Shown: positions 46,500-58,307, counted from the first letter of the stretch. The stretch is 64,000 bases of DNA from Microplitis mediator (GCF_029852145.1 NC_079972.1:1698901-1762900); one strand, 5' to 3'. The notes: generated from the sequence alone by a model not told the origin. Made by a program: numbers and translations.

Positions 46500-46855
46500 A
46501 ATATTTTTCAAAAAATATCACATGATAAGGAAATTAACAGTGAATTATTACTGCATTGATATTACACTTAGCTTAAAATAAAACAAAGAAATACAAAATA
46601 TAGTTTTATTTAATTGAAATGCTCATAATTTAATCTTAATCTAAAAAAAATGAAATACATTTGAATGTAACGTTGAAGTCAATTTCTGACACATGCGCAA
46701 GCGCATTCTGTGAAAATAAAGTAAACAAGTGAAAAATGTGTTAGTATGAACTGATAGTCCACACTACCAAGTAGACAAATGTATTGATGTTATTTAAAAA
46801 AAAAACCTAAAACTTCAATTGATAATTTTTTTTTTATGCGAAAAATACATACATT
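46500..46855. other. Non-coding stretch
   Basis: AT-rich; no gene recognised. Confidence 0.4.
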
Positions 46856-46858
46856 TTC

Positions 46859-48290
46859 ATGACGACAAATGCATTTTGGCAAGGACATCCGATGCCTATA
46901 AAACTACCTAACAAAGTCTACGATGGTTACTCGTATTATTGTTATAATTCTACTGCTGAATCCAGGTATTTCAAATTTGACATTATTTTAACATTTTACA
47001 AATTCCTACGAAAAATAATAGAAGTGTTATATTCTGGCTGTCAAGCAAGGCCCGTTCTCAGCTCACTAGATTATTTTACCAACTTATAGTCTATTCCCAA
47101 AATAAGGCACCCTAATTACCAACAATTAGAGTACCTAAAGTAGATAATTATAATAACGTAAGGATATTATACATCATAAGAATTACTCCATCATTTGAAT
47201 TGTATAACATAAGAATATCTTTAACATACGTGTATTTTCCAAATCAATAATCAAATAATAAACTATCACCAGATGTACTTAATCCTACGTATGAGAACAT
47301 TTTTCATTTTGATCTTCAAGTATATTCAACTAGAGATAATTTAATCATGTTAAAACACGGCTGTATAAACTATTAGTAATAATTTGTAACAAACGCAGAT
47401 GATATGAAAATGGACTTTGACTTTCAAATAAATTTGTTGATGATAACTCAGATAATTTGTGAAACAATAAGTATAATTGATAGCAGCAACAGAAGTTGTA
47501 ATCCACTTATTTTATGAACGATAAAATCATCTTTTTATAATGACAAAATAATAATCTAACGGTATACTTAATTTCAATAGTTTTTTGTACCAAAAAATTT
47601 ACAACTGAATATAATGGAAAATTGAAAGCATACTAAAATATGAATTCAAAACACAAGTTCATAAATAAAACAAATTTATATCTAATGATACAGAAGTTAA
47701 TGAATATATTTAAACTTAGATGATTAAAATGCAAAATTTATATAAAAATTAATTTTTTTAAAACAAAAAAATCAAAATCGTTAAAATTTTTAAATTTATA
47801 GTTGTTTAAATATTTATGTTGAAAATTGAAAAAATAAAGAGAAATAAATTTTTAAAATTATAATATTTTAATAGTTTTTATATTTAAAGTATCAGGTGTT
47901 TAGTAGCTACAGAATCAATAATATTTATGCATTTATATTTATGATACCATTGCTATTTCTAATGTCAACGCAATAGATAATAAAATTTCAAATAGTATAA
48001 TATAATTATTATATTCAAGTGAGAAAAAAAAGAAAACATGAACAGAGAATCTCGTAATAAATAAAATTTTTCTTTTCCATGTTTAGGCTTTACCAGTATG
48101 TTGGATGTTTATGACCAGGAAGTCATCATTAGCGTACTCGGCAGGTATAACATATTTCAAAAATCAGTTGGCTCCTCGCAAACAACCTGAAATTATACTT
48201 ATAGATTTTGAGAGTTCTTTAGAAATTGCTACTCGCTTAGCATTCCCATTAGCAAAAATTGTCGGCTGTAACTTTCATTATTGTCAAGTG
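46859..48290 (+). pseudogene. Decayed FLYWCH-MULE transposase-domain gene
   Basis: 46859-47086 encodes LPNKVYDGYSYYCYNSTAES and YSGCQARPVLSS, resembling a FLYWCH finger with its first cysteine region disturbed. After an AT-rich gap, a fragment at 48089-48286 follows a CATGTTTAG acceptor. It reads SLAYSAGITYFKNQLAPRKQ, IILIDFESSLEIATRLAFPL and VGCNFHYCQ, followed by GTGAGT. That matches the second-Asp part of a MULE transposase (compare RLMVDFEKAF...VNGCNFHF in the intact gene). The first-Asp region and C terminus are missing. The two genes are diverged, so it belongs to a different subfamily. Confidence 0.65.
47100..48085. other. AT-rich interior, no coding sequence
   Basis: May be an intron or an insertion in the decayed MULE gene. 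CACCCTA at 47108-47114 resembles a right end of the TAGGGTG MITE group. Confidence 0.4.
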
Positions 48291-48439
48291 AGTAAAAAAT
48301 TTTATATTAAATTGATACAGAATATTCTTTTCAATCATAATGTATTATAAAATAAATTTTTTGTTTTTTTCGTTTTATTGCAGTGAAAGCGCTAGGGGTG
48401 CTTTACTGACGGTTCTTCCTCGTTGGAATTCATCCTAAA

Positions 48440-50640
48440 ATATGGAAATTTACAGTGTCACGGTCGGAGTGAGTGAAGGCGACGGGCGAAAGGGTTATTT
48501 TATTTATTATTTAATATCGGAATACCGAATTACCTCGTTCTATAACTCAGCCAAGGAGTTCGATTGAACCGTCACGTGGTTAGTGTGAGAACTTATGAGT
48601 GATTGGGTACCGATCATTAAATTATAAGTTATAATATGAAATTATTTTTATTCTGTCATCCAACCAAGGAATTGGGGTCACGTGGCTGATATAAGAATGT
48701 TCCAATTTCTTATCGTTTTATAACTTATTTGTCTATTCGTACCGAGCGGATGTACGATAGACCGTCCCGTTCAATGACCTGCGTGGCGTTAGGGTAGGTC
48801 CGGGATTTTTGAGCGAGAGGGATATTGGGTCGGTGAATATGGGCCCTCGAGAAGACCGTGTTCTTTCTCCGTCTTACTTTAGGTTTTACTATGACTTAAT
48901 TTACTAGCACTTGAATGCTGGAGAAAAAGGACAGTAAATGAAAAGACGAATGTATAAAAAAACATGTGTAGTATATTGACAGGTTAAATCTTACATGTAA
49001 ATATTATAATTTTAGACTTACCCAAAAGGGTTGATATACCTGCACACACACTCACTCCAAATTCACCAGTTTGAATTTGTGTACACAGGAGTTTTACAAT
49101 GTTTTATGAGAGTATTTAATTGAGATTCTCAGGTTGAATCTTTTCACACGAACGCACTGCACGCTGAACCGAAAGGCCGGCTTTGCTGTCGAGTGAATTT
49201 ATGATGATATAGATGAATATATATATTTTCTTTTAGGGTTTTATTAAAAGGATTAACTATTCCCGAACTAGGACTCCGGTTGCCTAGGCGGTGGACGTCA
49301 CGTGAAGGAGTTTAGTTAATCTTATTGCGAACTCAAGTGATTTTACTTTAGGTATCCAACCTAGGAGTCCAGATGCCTAGGCGTAGGACCTCACGAGGAA
49401 AGATTTTAAAAATAAATTTCTAAGTCGCGAAATTATAATTTAAAATAAAAGAACCGAAACTCGATTATCGGTCTAGGACCTCTGAATGCCTAGGCGTAGA
49501 GCGTCACGAGAGCGAATTTTGAAGTCGACTCAGTGAGTCCTACTCGCGGATGGATCCGACAAAGGTTTTTGTGACAGAAGTAAAGACTTTTGATTTTTAA
49601 AATCGAATTCCGATTATCGGTCTAGGACCTCCGGTTGCCTTGGCTGTGGAGCGTCACGAGAACGAACTTTGGAATTTTACTCGCGGATAGATCCGACAAG
49701 GGTTTTACTTGCGGCGGTTATGACTTTTAGATGTTGAATTTTAAAATAAAAGAATCGGATTCCGATTATTGATCTAGGACCCCTGGTTGCCTAGGCGTAG
49801 AGCGTCACGAGAACGAACGTTGGAATCGACTCAGTGAGTCTTACTCGCGGATTTAAATAGATCCGACAAGGGTTTCGGTAGTAGAAGCAATGACTGATTT
49901 TAATTATTTTTCCGGGGTTTATATAGGAAAATTTTGGGAGAAAATTGGGGCTAAAAATATTGAGAGCGTGAGAATAAAGGATTAGATCATAAATTTGAGT
50001 GACATTTATTTTCATTCTCGGAAACCTGTCATCTTAGAGAATTTACTATTTGTAGGGGACTCAGAGATACAAACGGTTAATTCATTTGCGACCAAATATT
50101 AATTACTTAAATCCATTAGTGGTACATATTTTTAAGAGCGATAATTTAATTTTAAGAAAAGATTTTAAAATTTACCTCTGATCTCCGTATAGAGATGATA
50201 GAAAATAACAGGAAATCGTAAATTTAAGTGACATTTATTTTAATTTTTGGACCTCTGAAAATGATATCGTCAGAAAATTATCGGCTACCAGAATCCATGG
50301 GAAACCGTTAGTTTCATTAGCGGGCGGATATGCACTCTTTAATTCCATTAGCAGCGAGTCAGAAAGAAATAAAATTTTGATTTTAATGACAGGAGCTCTT
50401 TACTCTACTTTTCGGGTAACTAGAATCAACGGAGAATTCGTGGGAACTGTAATATTCATCGATGTTAGATGATGTTACATCAAGTGTTTGGGTAATAAAA
50501 TTTAGGTCTATGGGAGAATTCTTAAGCTAACACTGTTTAGACATTAAAATTTACTTGAGGCTTAAGTAGGAAATATTAAGAAAGAGATCAAAATAGTTAT
50601 ATGTGGAGTTTAGTTTTTGAGGATTTTACCGAGTAGACCG
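48440..50640. repeat. GC-richer repeat block, possibly a long terminal or untranslated region of a retroelement
   Basis: Base composition changes at about 48440 (TGTCACGGTCGGAGTGAGTG) and returns to AT-rich at about 50640-50720. There is no ORF with recognisable domains. Text such as CCTAGGCGTAGAGCGTCACG recurs. No matching second copy lies in the window, so termini cannot be fixed. Confidence 0.4.
49270..49880. repeat. Tandem repeat, period about 150 bp
   Basis: GGTCTAGGACCTC...TGCCTAGGCGTAGAGCGTCACGAG recurs at about 49471, 49620 and 49770, each followed by ACTCGCGGAT-GATCCGACAAGGGTTT. Shorter related units lie at 49275 and 49362. Units contain the palindrome CCTAGG. Confidence 0.85.
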
Positions 50641-50719
50641 GCCATCGCAGTGCAGATGCGCTTATGAGAGAGAAAGATAGATACTTGTCTATCCGTTGAA
50701 TTTTACCTCTATTTCACTC

Positions 50720-51166
50720 TCTCTTTCTCCATGCTTTATACTATTATACTTTAATATTATAATTATTATTTATTCCAGAATACTTTTAATTGATTCAGAG
50801 CAAGTCTAACATCTTTTTAAAAATTATTGGATGTGCTTTGAATTATAAAAACAAAAAAAGAATTTTAAATTAAAGTACGGTTAAATCACGATCCATTTGT
50901 AATGCTTGTTACAACAGGTATAATAACAAGATTTTCAGAATAATAGTAATAATAATAATAATAATAATAGCAATAATAATAATATTTATTGCAATTATAA
51001 ATATTATTTTTATTTATTATTTTAATGTATGTATCAGATCGTTAATCGATTAAATTAAAAATTCTTGAAACTACAATAATATCGACTGCAGTGTTTGGGG
51101 GTAGAGTTAAGGTTGAGAAACATAGAATATATAAAGCCTTTATAATATATTCAACTATATGTATAT
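50720..51166. other. Non-coding stretch with ATA microsatellite
   Basis: (AAT)n-type repeat at 50941-50985. No gene. Confidence 0.5.
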
Positions 51167-51580
51167 TAGGGTGCGTCATTTCGGAGCAACATTTTTTTTT
51201 AATGCATGTGGAAAAAATCATAGTTCAATACAAAAAAAAAATTTTCGCCTAAGAAAAAAAATTCTATGTCGATTACAGACCTAGCTCATTAAAAAATTCG
51301 ATTTTCCCATTTAAATAACACGGGAAAACTTTTTTTTTTATCTTTAAGTATTTTTAACTTGTCAACAAATGAATAGATCGAATAGGCTAAAACATATTCT
51401 TGTAGGAAATTGAACGCTCTACAAAAAAAGTCTCTTATTATTTTTTGATAAATCCATCTGTTCGAAAGTTATTAGAGCTCGAAGTAAAATTGGAAATCTT
51501 TATACTTTTCCAGCGAAACTATCAGACATAATCACAAAAAATTATGGGATCTTTTTTGTTGACAATACCATTTTCTACAA
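51167..51580 (+). mobile_element. hAT-like MITE left end (TAGGGTGCGTC), fragment
   Basis: TAGGGTGCGTCATTTCGGAG begins a segment whose later part (GAAATTGAACGCTCTACAAA, CTTTTCCAGCGAAACTATC) resembles 28240-28390. A Tc1-like element adjoins at 51585; no matching right end was found. Confidence 0.5.
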
Positions 51581-51584
51581 GCTA

Positions 51585-52291
51585 CACTAATGCAAAAAAT
51601 TAAAGGAGCAGAAAAATTTTATAAATTTTTTAGTGATTTTTGGAAGGCTGTAACTTGGTGAAAAATAATTGTATCGAGATTTTAAAAAAGCATTTTATAG
51701 CGTCAAATCTGTAGTTTGGTGCATTTTTTTCAAAATTTTTCGAAAGCTTCGGTTATTGCGCAAACATGAAAAATACCGCGAGACAAAAAATTTCTAATTT
51801 TTTTTTTTTTCCGAAGAGCCCACGGACCGCGGGAAAATTCTTTTAACTAAACGAATGTATAGCTTCTTTAGAGAATTTATTCAGCTTCAATTTCGTTTTT
51901 CTGAAGGCTATCAATCACTGAAGGCTATCAGCGATTTGATATCTCTGGGACAAATCGTCCTACGAGGTTAAAGAAAACCCAAATTGAAGCTGAATAAATT
52001 CTCTAAACAAGCTATACATTCGTTTAGTTGATAGAATTTTCCGCGGTCCGTGGGCTCTTTGGAAAAAAAAAAATAATTTAGAAATTTTTTGTCTCGTGGT
52101 ATTTCTCATGTTTGCACAGTAACCGAAGCTTTTAGAAAATTTTATAAAAAATGCACCAAAACTAGAGATTTAAGCTATAAAATGCTTTTCTTAAAATCTT
52201 GATACTATTATTTTTCACCAATTTACAGCCTTCCAAAAATCACTAAAAAATTTATAAAATTTTTCTGCTCCTTTAATTTTTTGCATTAGTG
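51585..52291. mobile_element. Tc1/mariner-like foldback MITE (707 bp)
   Basis: It has TA on both sides. The ends are CACTAATGCAAAAAATTAAA and its reverse. The arms of about 330 bp are nearly complete reverse complements, for example GAGCCCACGGACCGCGG at 51824 facing CCGCGGTCCGTGGGCTC at 52042. It shares ends and internal phrases with 33853-35342. Confidence 0.88.
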
Positions 52292-52375
52292 TATTTTTAT
52301 TAAAGTATTTTAAGGAAGACACATAGATATCTACATCTTTGTATACATATCAATCTGTCACACGATATTAAATCA

Positions 52376-52810
52376 CATGATATTGTACAAAAAGACATTG
52401 AAGATGTCTTGTACAATGTCTAGGTCAAGGTGTGCTTGTTGAGTTACTGACGCATATCTTGAGCAAGTCTTGCAACAGGAATTACTTGCAGCTACTAACA
52501 CATATCTTGCGCCAGATCTGTATAATAAGTGTCATATTACAATATTTTCATCTCACTCCTATTTTTATCACTGTGACCTAGGATCCTGTCTTGTATGCCA
52601 ATAAAAGGGACAAAGTAATAGAGATAGAAGTGAAACAGATAGTGTAATATGATATTTCTGCAAAATTAGATCAAGTCACTGTACCAATGCACCTTGAGCA
52701 AGATATCTTTATTATTCTTGCACAATTCTCCAAGTACAACGTAACACAAAGTTTTTTTTTAAGTCTGAAACAAGACTTTTGCAATTAAGAATTTTGTACC
52801 CATGTCTGCA
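52376..52810. repeat. Degenerate CTTGAGCAAGT / TTGTACAA array
   Basis: Words such as TTGTACAA, CTTGAGCAAGTCTTGC and GACATTGAAGATGTCTTG recur in both orientations. Termini are unclear. Confidence 0.5.
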
Positions 52811-53083
52811 GCACGATCCATATTTATATAGGAACGTAGACAATTAGTGTGCTAAAAGCCAGACTCGGACAAGATTGCTATAAGCATATGGGCAAAATTA
52901 TTACTTTGATAAAATTAGAAATAATTTGATTTATTCCTAATAATTTCACATAATCTCCCTAAATTATCTCACAATAAATACCAGATGGTTTTGGAATTAA
53001 TTATTATATTAATTTTTTAAGATCATTATGCAGAGCAACATTGACGTTGAGTACGTCACGATGCAAAAAAATATCTTCAAGTA

Positions 53084-53517
53084 GATGAATTTCGTGATGA
53101 CCATAATCATCTACCAATGGTAAGTATAAAAATAGAGAATTACTTGTCGACGTAAGTTATTATCAGTTTACAAAGAAAATACTGTATTTGACAAATAAAA
53201 GTTAAAAAGAAAATAATTTCATGACTATTTAAACAGATTCTAGGGAGAAGGAGATCGGAAAAACAGCGACCTAAATCGTTGGAGGAAGCGAAAAAATTAT
53301 GAAAAAAAATTAATCCGGAAAATCCAACGATAGTGGTAATATCTGAAGATCACCTGATGAAACCTGTAATTAAACTCCGCAGAATTGATGAGATGGAATC
53401 GATAGAAAAAAGAGAATTTGTTTCATTTTTAGAAACTTTAAAAGGAAACATCGATATCGAGAGTATACTTGCAAACACTAAAAAAATAAATCTAATGCAA
53501 TTAAGAGTAATAAATTA
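53084..53517 (+). pseudogene. Two-exon hypothetical gene fragment with in-frame stop
   Basis: A frame ending DEFRDDHNHLPM reaches a consensus donor (ATG|GTAAGT, exon end 53119). A TTTAAACAG acceptor starts the next exon at 53237 in the same phase: ILGRRRSEKQRPKSLEEAKK, a TGA at 53300, then NPTIVVISEDHLMKPVIKLR, ESIEKREFVSFLETLK and a stop at 53517. Good splice sites and protein-like text suggest a real gene that has decayed. I do not recognise the family. Confidence 0.45.
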
Positions 53518-53519
53518 AA

Positions 53520-54250
53520 GTCATGTTAGCAAGTATCTCCGGATCGATATGGAAAAACATCGCGACCATTTTGAACAACCTACATTGAAATATTTAAATA
53601 TATTACTTAAGGGATCAAAATAATAAATTAAAAAACGTTACAACTCTACTACTGATTACGTTTTTTATCCTAATATCTCGAACACAATAATTATTATAAT
53701 TGCCAACGTCTAAACCGTGCCAAGGCACGAGCCAGTTGCTAGTACATTGATGCCTTCTAAATGTATCATAGATAATTAATTATTTAAATTTAATGATTTT
53801 ATTTCTGCTAGCGTCTAAACCGTGCCAAGGCACGAGCCAGTTGTTAGTACATTAAGGCCTTCTGAATGTCGAGACAAATCGCCTTTCTCTTTGCGATTCT
53901 CACCAGCAGCCACCAGGATTCGCGGGTTGAACCCTGGCTTAGGCTGGCCTCTACGAAATTTTTATTTTTGCTGGGACAGAGCAATGGGCTAGGGTTCTTG
54001 CAAAGCAAGAACCCGCACTTGTCCAAACTCGGCAACGTATGTAGAAAAACTTATCAACTTACCTCACGGCTTATTATAAATTTTAGATTATTCTTATAGA
54101 TTTCTAATTTATGACTTAACTAATAATACTGTTGGTTTATTTAACACTCTTACCAGTATTTTAGGATATAGATAGGATAAAAGACGAGATTTAATGTAAA
54201 GGCTTTATACTGAAAATTATGCAAGTTTATTGCCAATTATAATAAGTTTC
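53520..54250. repeat. Direct repeat CCGTGCCAAGGCACGAGCC and flanks
   Basis: About 55 bp at 53710-53766 recur at 53815-53870: TCTAAACCGTGCCAAGGCACGAGCCAGTTG-TAGTACATT..GCCTTCT. The core also appears at 56322-56340. The rest of the interval is AT-rich with no gene. Confidence 0.75.
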
Positions 54251-54252
54251 AA

Positions 54253-54886
54253 CCCGGGAAAAAATGATTTTGCCTAATTATATATAATTATATATAAGAC
54301 CTTATATATAATTAGATCTAAAAATTGGCCAGGTCTAATTATATATAATTTATATATAATTATATATAGGTTATATATGATTATATATAATACGTTATAT
54401 ATAATTAGATCTGAAAATTGGCCAGGTCTAATTATATATAATCATATATAAGTTATATATACTCATATATAATTAGATATGATTATGTATAATACATATA
54501 TATCATATTTTATATATAATTAGATCCGAAAATTAGGCGGGTTTCATCATATATATGATTATGTGTAATTTATATACAATTACGTATGTTCATGTACGAT
54601 TAATATTGAAGTATTCAGAGGGAAGTTTTTTTTTTAATTATACGTTTAATTATACATAAGTTTATTACTTTTTTAACAGACTGAAAAATATAATGTAACG
54701 CTTCGTAAATATTTTAAAATTATAATTTATAGTAAAATTGTAATCATTATTTCTGTAAATATACACCTAAAACTATAATGCATTTAACGAGTACTGATTA
54801 TGAAATATCAATAAAGACCATAGAGCATCTAATATATTAAATAAGAAAAACTAAATATTAAATATATTCTATAAATAAAATATTAA

Positions 54887-54937
<51 letters not shown>

Positions 54938-55624
54938 TTAATTTATATTTGATTATATATAGATTTAAAGATCTAAAATATAATAAAAATTACTATATAT
55001 GGGTCTATATAGGTCAGGTCTAATCAGATCTAATCATATATAGACCCATGTACAACTATATATGGGTATATACTATTATATATATTCCATATACAATCAT
55101 ATATAATTAGGCAAAATCATTTTGTCCCGGGATATAATTAGATTTAATTATATATAAGGCTATATATACTTATATATAGGTCTATATATAACCATATATA
55201 TTCTATATATAATCATATATAATTAGGCAAAATCATTTTTTTCCCGGTATAATTAGGTCTAATTATATATAAGGCTATATATACTTATATATAGGTCTAT
55301 ATATAACCATATATATTCTATATATAATCATATATAATTAGGCAAAATCATTTTTTTCCCGGTATAATTAGGTCTAATTATATATAAGACTATATATACT
55401 TATATATAGGTCTATATATAACCATATATATTCTATATATAATCAGGCAAAATCATTTTTTTCCCGGTATAATTAGGTCTAATTATATATAAGGCTATAT
55501 ATACTTATATATAGGCCTATATATAACCATATATAAGTATATATAATACCATATATAATTATATATATTCCATATATAATCATATATAATTATATATAAT
55601 TAGGCAAAATCATTTTTTCCCGGG
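54253..55624. mobile_element. Non-autonomous AT-rich array element with CCCGGG termini
   Basis: The left end CCCGGGAAAAAATGATTTTG and the right end are inverted repeats, both continuing CCTAATTATATATAATTA. The interior is made of TATATAATTAGATCTGAAAA-type words. The right half is a tandem of about 100-125-bp units (55100-55620), each carrying an internal copy of GGCAAAATCATTTTTT-CCCGG. A (TA)n run lies at 54891-54932. The ends and words match the termini of the Tnp2-bearing element at 8.4-13.2 kb. Flanking AA on both sides may be a 2-bp duplication. Confidence 0.7.
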
Positions 55625-55674
55625 AAGTACTTACAATAACATAAGTAATTTAATTACGTCCAGTAAAATGATAT

Positions 55675-56321
55675 AATACTAAAAATGTTCACAGGAATTC
55701 AGGACAAATAAAATTCAAACCATTATTTGATCTTTGTTGAACGTTTCGTCCTTTATTTGGACTTCATCAGCAACTAAATTTAAAACATAAATAATTATAA
55801 CCTTTCTTTACAAAATAAAACACATAACAAATATAGCCATACCTTAATCCTTATGGTTTATAATCTATTATATGTTATTATATAAAACGTAAGAAGCATT
55901 GGTAAAATTGTTATAATGAATCTATTATCAATTAACATTCTTATTTTTAACATAAACAAACACGTTATTTAACAAATATTACTAAATGTATTAACATCTA
56001 ATTTGCTGTAATACTGCTGTACTCTTAGATAGTGTATAATAACTAAGTTACAAAACTAATACTACAGTGCCATCTATGGTCTTTATGTCAACTAAATTCT
56101 CGCAGAAACATTTAAAATATCATTATAAATACTACTTAGATTATTTGTGTCTGTTCTTAGATTCACTGTATTATTTCTTTTAATATAAATCATTTCGCTA
56201 ATATTTCTCTTGTACCAATTGTCTTCTATATCTAAAACCGTTGCCATGTCAAATTTAAAGTTATGCCCAGTTTCGAAATGATGATCAGCAAGTGCAGTGG
56301 AGTTTGTTTTGAGTATATTGC
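55675..56321 (-). mobile_element. Penelope-like element, 3' end remnant
   Basis: The minus strand at 56321-56092 encodes NSTALADHHFETGHNFKFDM, VLDIEDNWYKRNISEMIYIK and NLRTDTNNLSSIY before a stop. This is the C-terminal pattern of the GIY-YIG endonuclease of Penelope-like elements (ALxxHHxxTGH..., IxxxxYKRxxSEMIxIK). A hammerhead-like motif lies downstream at 55736-55774. Everything upstream, including the RT, is cut off at 56321 by a GCCAAGGCACGAGCC repeat. Confidence 0.8.
55736..55774 (-). ncRNA. Hammerhead ribozyme-like motif of the Penelope-like element
   Basis: In minus sense: GTTG-CTGATGA-A-GTCC-AAATAAA-GGAC-GAA-ACGT-T-CAAC. It has the conserved CUGAUGA and GAAAC cores, stem II GUCC/GGAC, a minimal stem III ACGU, a GUU cleavage triplet and stem I GUUG/CAAC. 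Penelope-like elements are known to carry such minimal hammerheads. One extra A lies between CUGAUGA and stem II, so activity is uncertain. Confidence 0.65.
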
Positions 56322-56520
56322 CAAGGCACGAGCCAGTTGCTAATTGCTAGTAATTCTGCTAATCATCTTGCGGGACATTTTGCTAATGTTTGTACTGATG
56401 TTTTCGCTAGTCGTTGTGTAAATCGCCTGACTCTAACTTGTCGTCTTGCTGATGATCTTGCTTGCTGTCTTAGTACTTGCTGGTTATCTAATTGCTTAAC
56501 AACTTATATAAATTCCACGA
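56322..56520 (+). repeat. Degenerate TTGCTAAT/CTTGCTGAT array
   Basis: Words such as TTGCTAGT, CTGCTAATCATCTTGC, TTGCTGATGATCTTGCTTGC repeat with drift. It starts with the GCCAAGGCACGAGCC core shared with 53.7 kb. Confidence 0.55.
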
Positions 56521-56960
56521 CATACATCAAAATAATTATCGTAATAGATACTAAAATAACGAGCCAAATAGTCAGGGGAATGCATGAAATAAGACAGTCA
56601 GTAAAATATAAGATAAAGGGATAAAAAAAATTAATTTCTCGATACAATTTCAATATTCGAACTAAATTCGTACTTACTTTAATCATTGATAGATTTAAGT
56701 TAATATCTACTCTGTCCATCATCCTAAAAAATTTGATCTTTTACAATCTCTGCCCATTCATATAGCAAAATAGAGACAAAACAAAATATTATAAAAGAAA
56801 AATCCGATTACCAGATAAAATTTCAATTTTCTATCAAGAATAGAGGAAAATTCGTTCCAGGCTATAATCAGATGGAAAACATCGTGTTACTTGATTGTTC
56901 AAAATTGTAATTTCTATGGACTCTGCTATTTGACTTAGTACATTTAATGTAGAGCGTAAT
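56521..56960. other. Non-coding stretch
   Basis: AT-rich, no gene recognised. Confidence 0.5.
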
Positions 56961-57166
56961 CCCGACTAGAATTTCTTCCTGATTTGCCTGAAGTACCATA
57001 AGGACCTTATCAGGTTAATATAAGGTTTGCCTTATTAGGGCAAACCTGACAAGTTCCTTGTCAGGACCTCATCAGGATATCCTTATTCAAAAAAAAGTTA
57101 TTTGCCATCAGGTCAACCTGACGAGTTCCTGATCAGGACCTCATCAGGATATCCCTATTCAAAAAA

Positions 57167-57982
57167 TCGGTCTGTCAGTTGACCCTGCGGGCCAGCCCCA
57201 AAACTTCCCGCTGTTTTCGAGCTCGCTGAGCTCGAAAACATTATTGTGAATATATTTTCGAGCTCTTCGAGCTCGCAAATACTTTTGTATGCCATTGTTT
57301 TGTAAAAAACCATTTTTTAGCATTTCTTTCTTCCACGATATCTCGCGAACGAATCAACCGATTTTGATGGTTGAGGTGGCAATCGACGCGTTTTATCAAG
57401 TTCTAAAGCTGGTCGAATTTTGAAATTGATTTACTCAGCCGTTTTTGAGAAATTTCAAAAAAACCAAGGAAAAAATTTTTTTTGAATTCTTTCGTCAACG
57501 GTTTCTCTTGAACGAATGAACCGATTTTGATGGTTGAGGTGGCATTCGACGCGGCTTATAAAGTTTCAGAGCTGATTAGATTTTGGAATCAATCCATCGA
57601 GCAAAATAAAAGTTATCCAAATAAAACATTTTTGAAAAAATTTTATTTTTGAAATATCTCTGAACGCACCCTACCGATTAAGTTCAAATTTCTACGGCCT
57701 CAAGACATTAACAAGCCGCGTCGAATGACACCTCAACGATCAAAATCGGTTCATCCGTTCAAGAGTTATGAATATTTACATACATACATACGTACGTACG
57801 TACGTACGTACATACGTACGTACACACATACATACACTCGGACATCATCGTGAAATTAGTCAGGATAGCTTCCTAGGACCTCGAAACGTCGACATCTGAT
57901 GGAAATTCGATTTTCGTAAATCGGACCGAAACCAATAACTTCCCGAATTTTTGAAAATTTACAATTTTCTTAGCGGGAAGTT
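57167..57982 (-). mobile_element. Oligo-T-targeting element (AACTTCCCGCT family), copy 3
   Basis: A complete reverse copy, ending AACTTCCCGCTAAGAAAATT on its own 5' side and TCGGTCTGTCAGTTGACC on the other. It sits exactly in the TTCAAAAAAAAGTT tract of the host array: 6 A on the left, 8 A on the right. The unit interrupted is visible intact nearby, so the boundaries are firm. A microsatellite of ACGT/ACAT lies at 57780-57835. Confidence 0.82.
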
Positions 57983-58307
57983 AAAAAAAAGTTATTTGCC
58001 ATCGGGTCAACCTGACAAAGTCCTGATCAGGACCTCGTCAGGATATTCTTATTCAAAAAAAAAGCTCTTTGCGATCGGGTCAACCTGACGAGTTCCTGAT
58101 CAGAACCGTATCTGGAAATCCTTATTCAAAAACAAGTTATCCCATTCTTTCAAATATTTCATTTACAGGCTACAAATTTTAAAAAGTACAAAAAGAATAT
58201 TATATAAAAATCACGTCGATTATTGTAGCACAGATTTTTTACTTCTTCATCAGTTATTCTTTGACATCATAATGAATATTATATTTACACTTTCAAGATC
58301 ACTTGTG

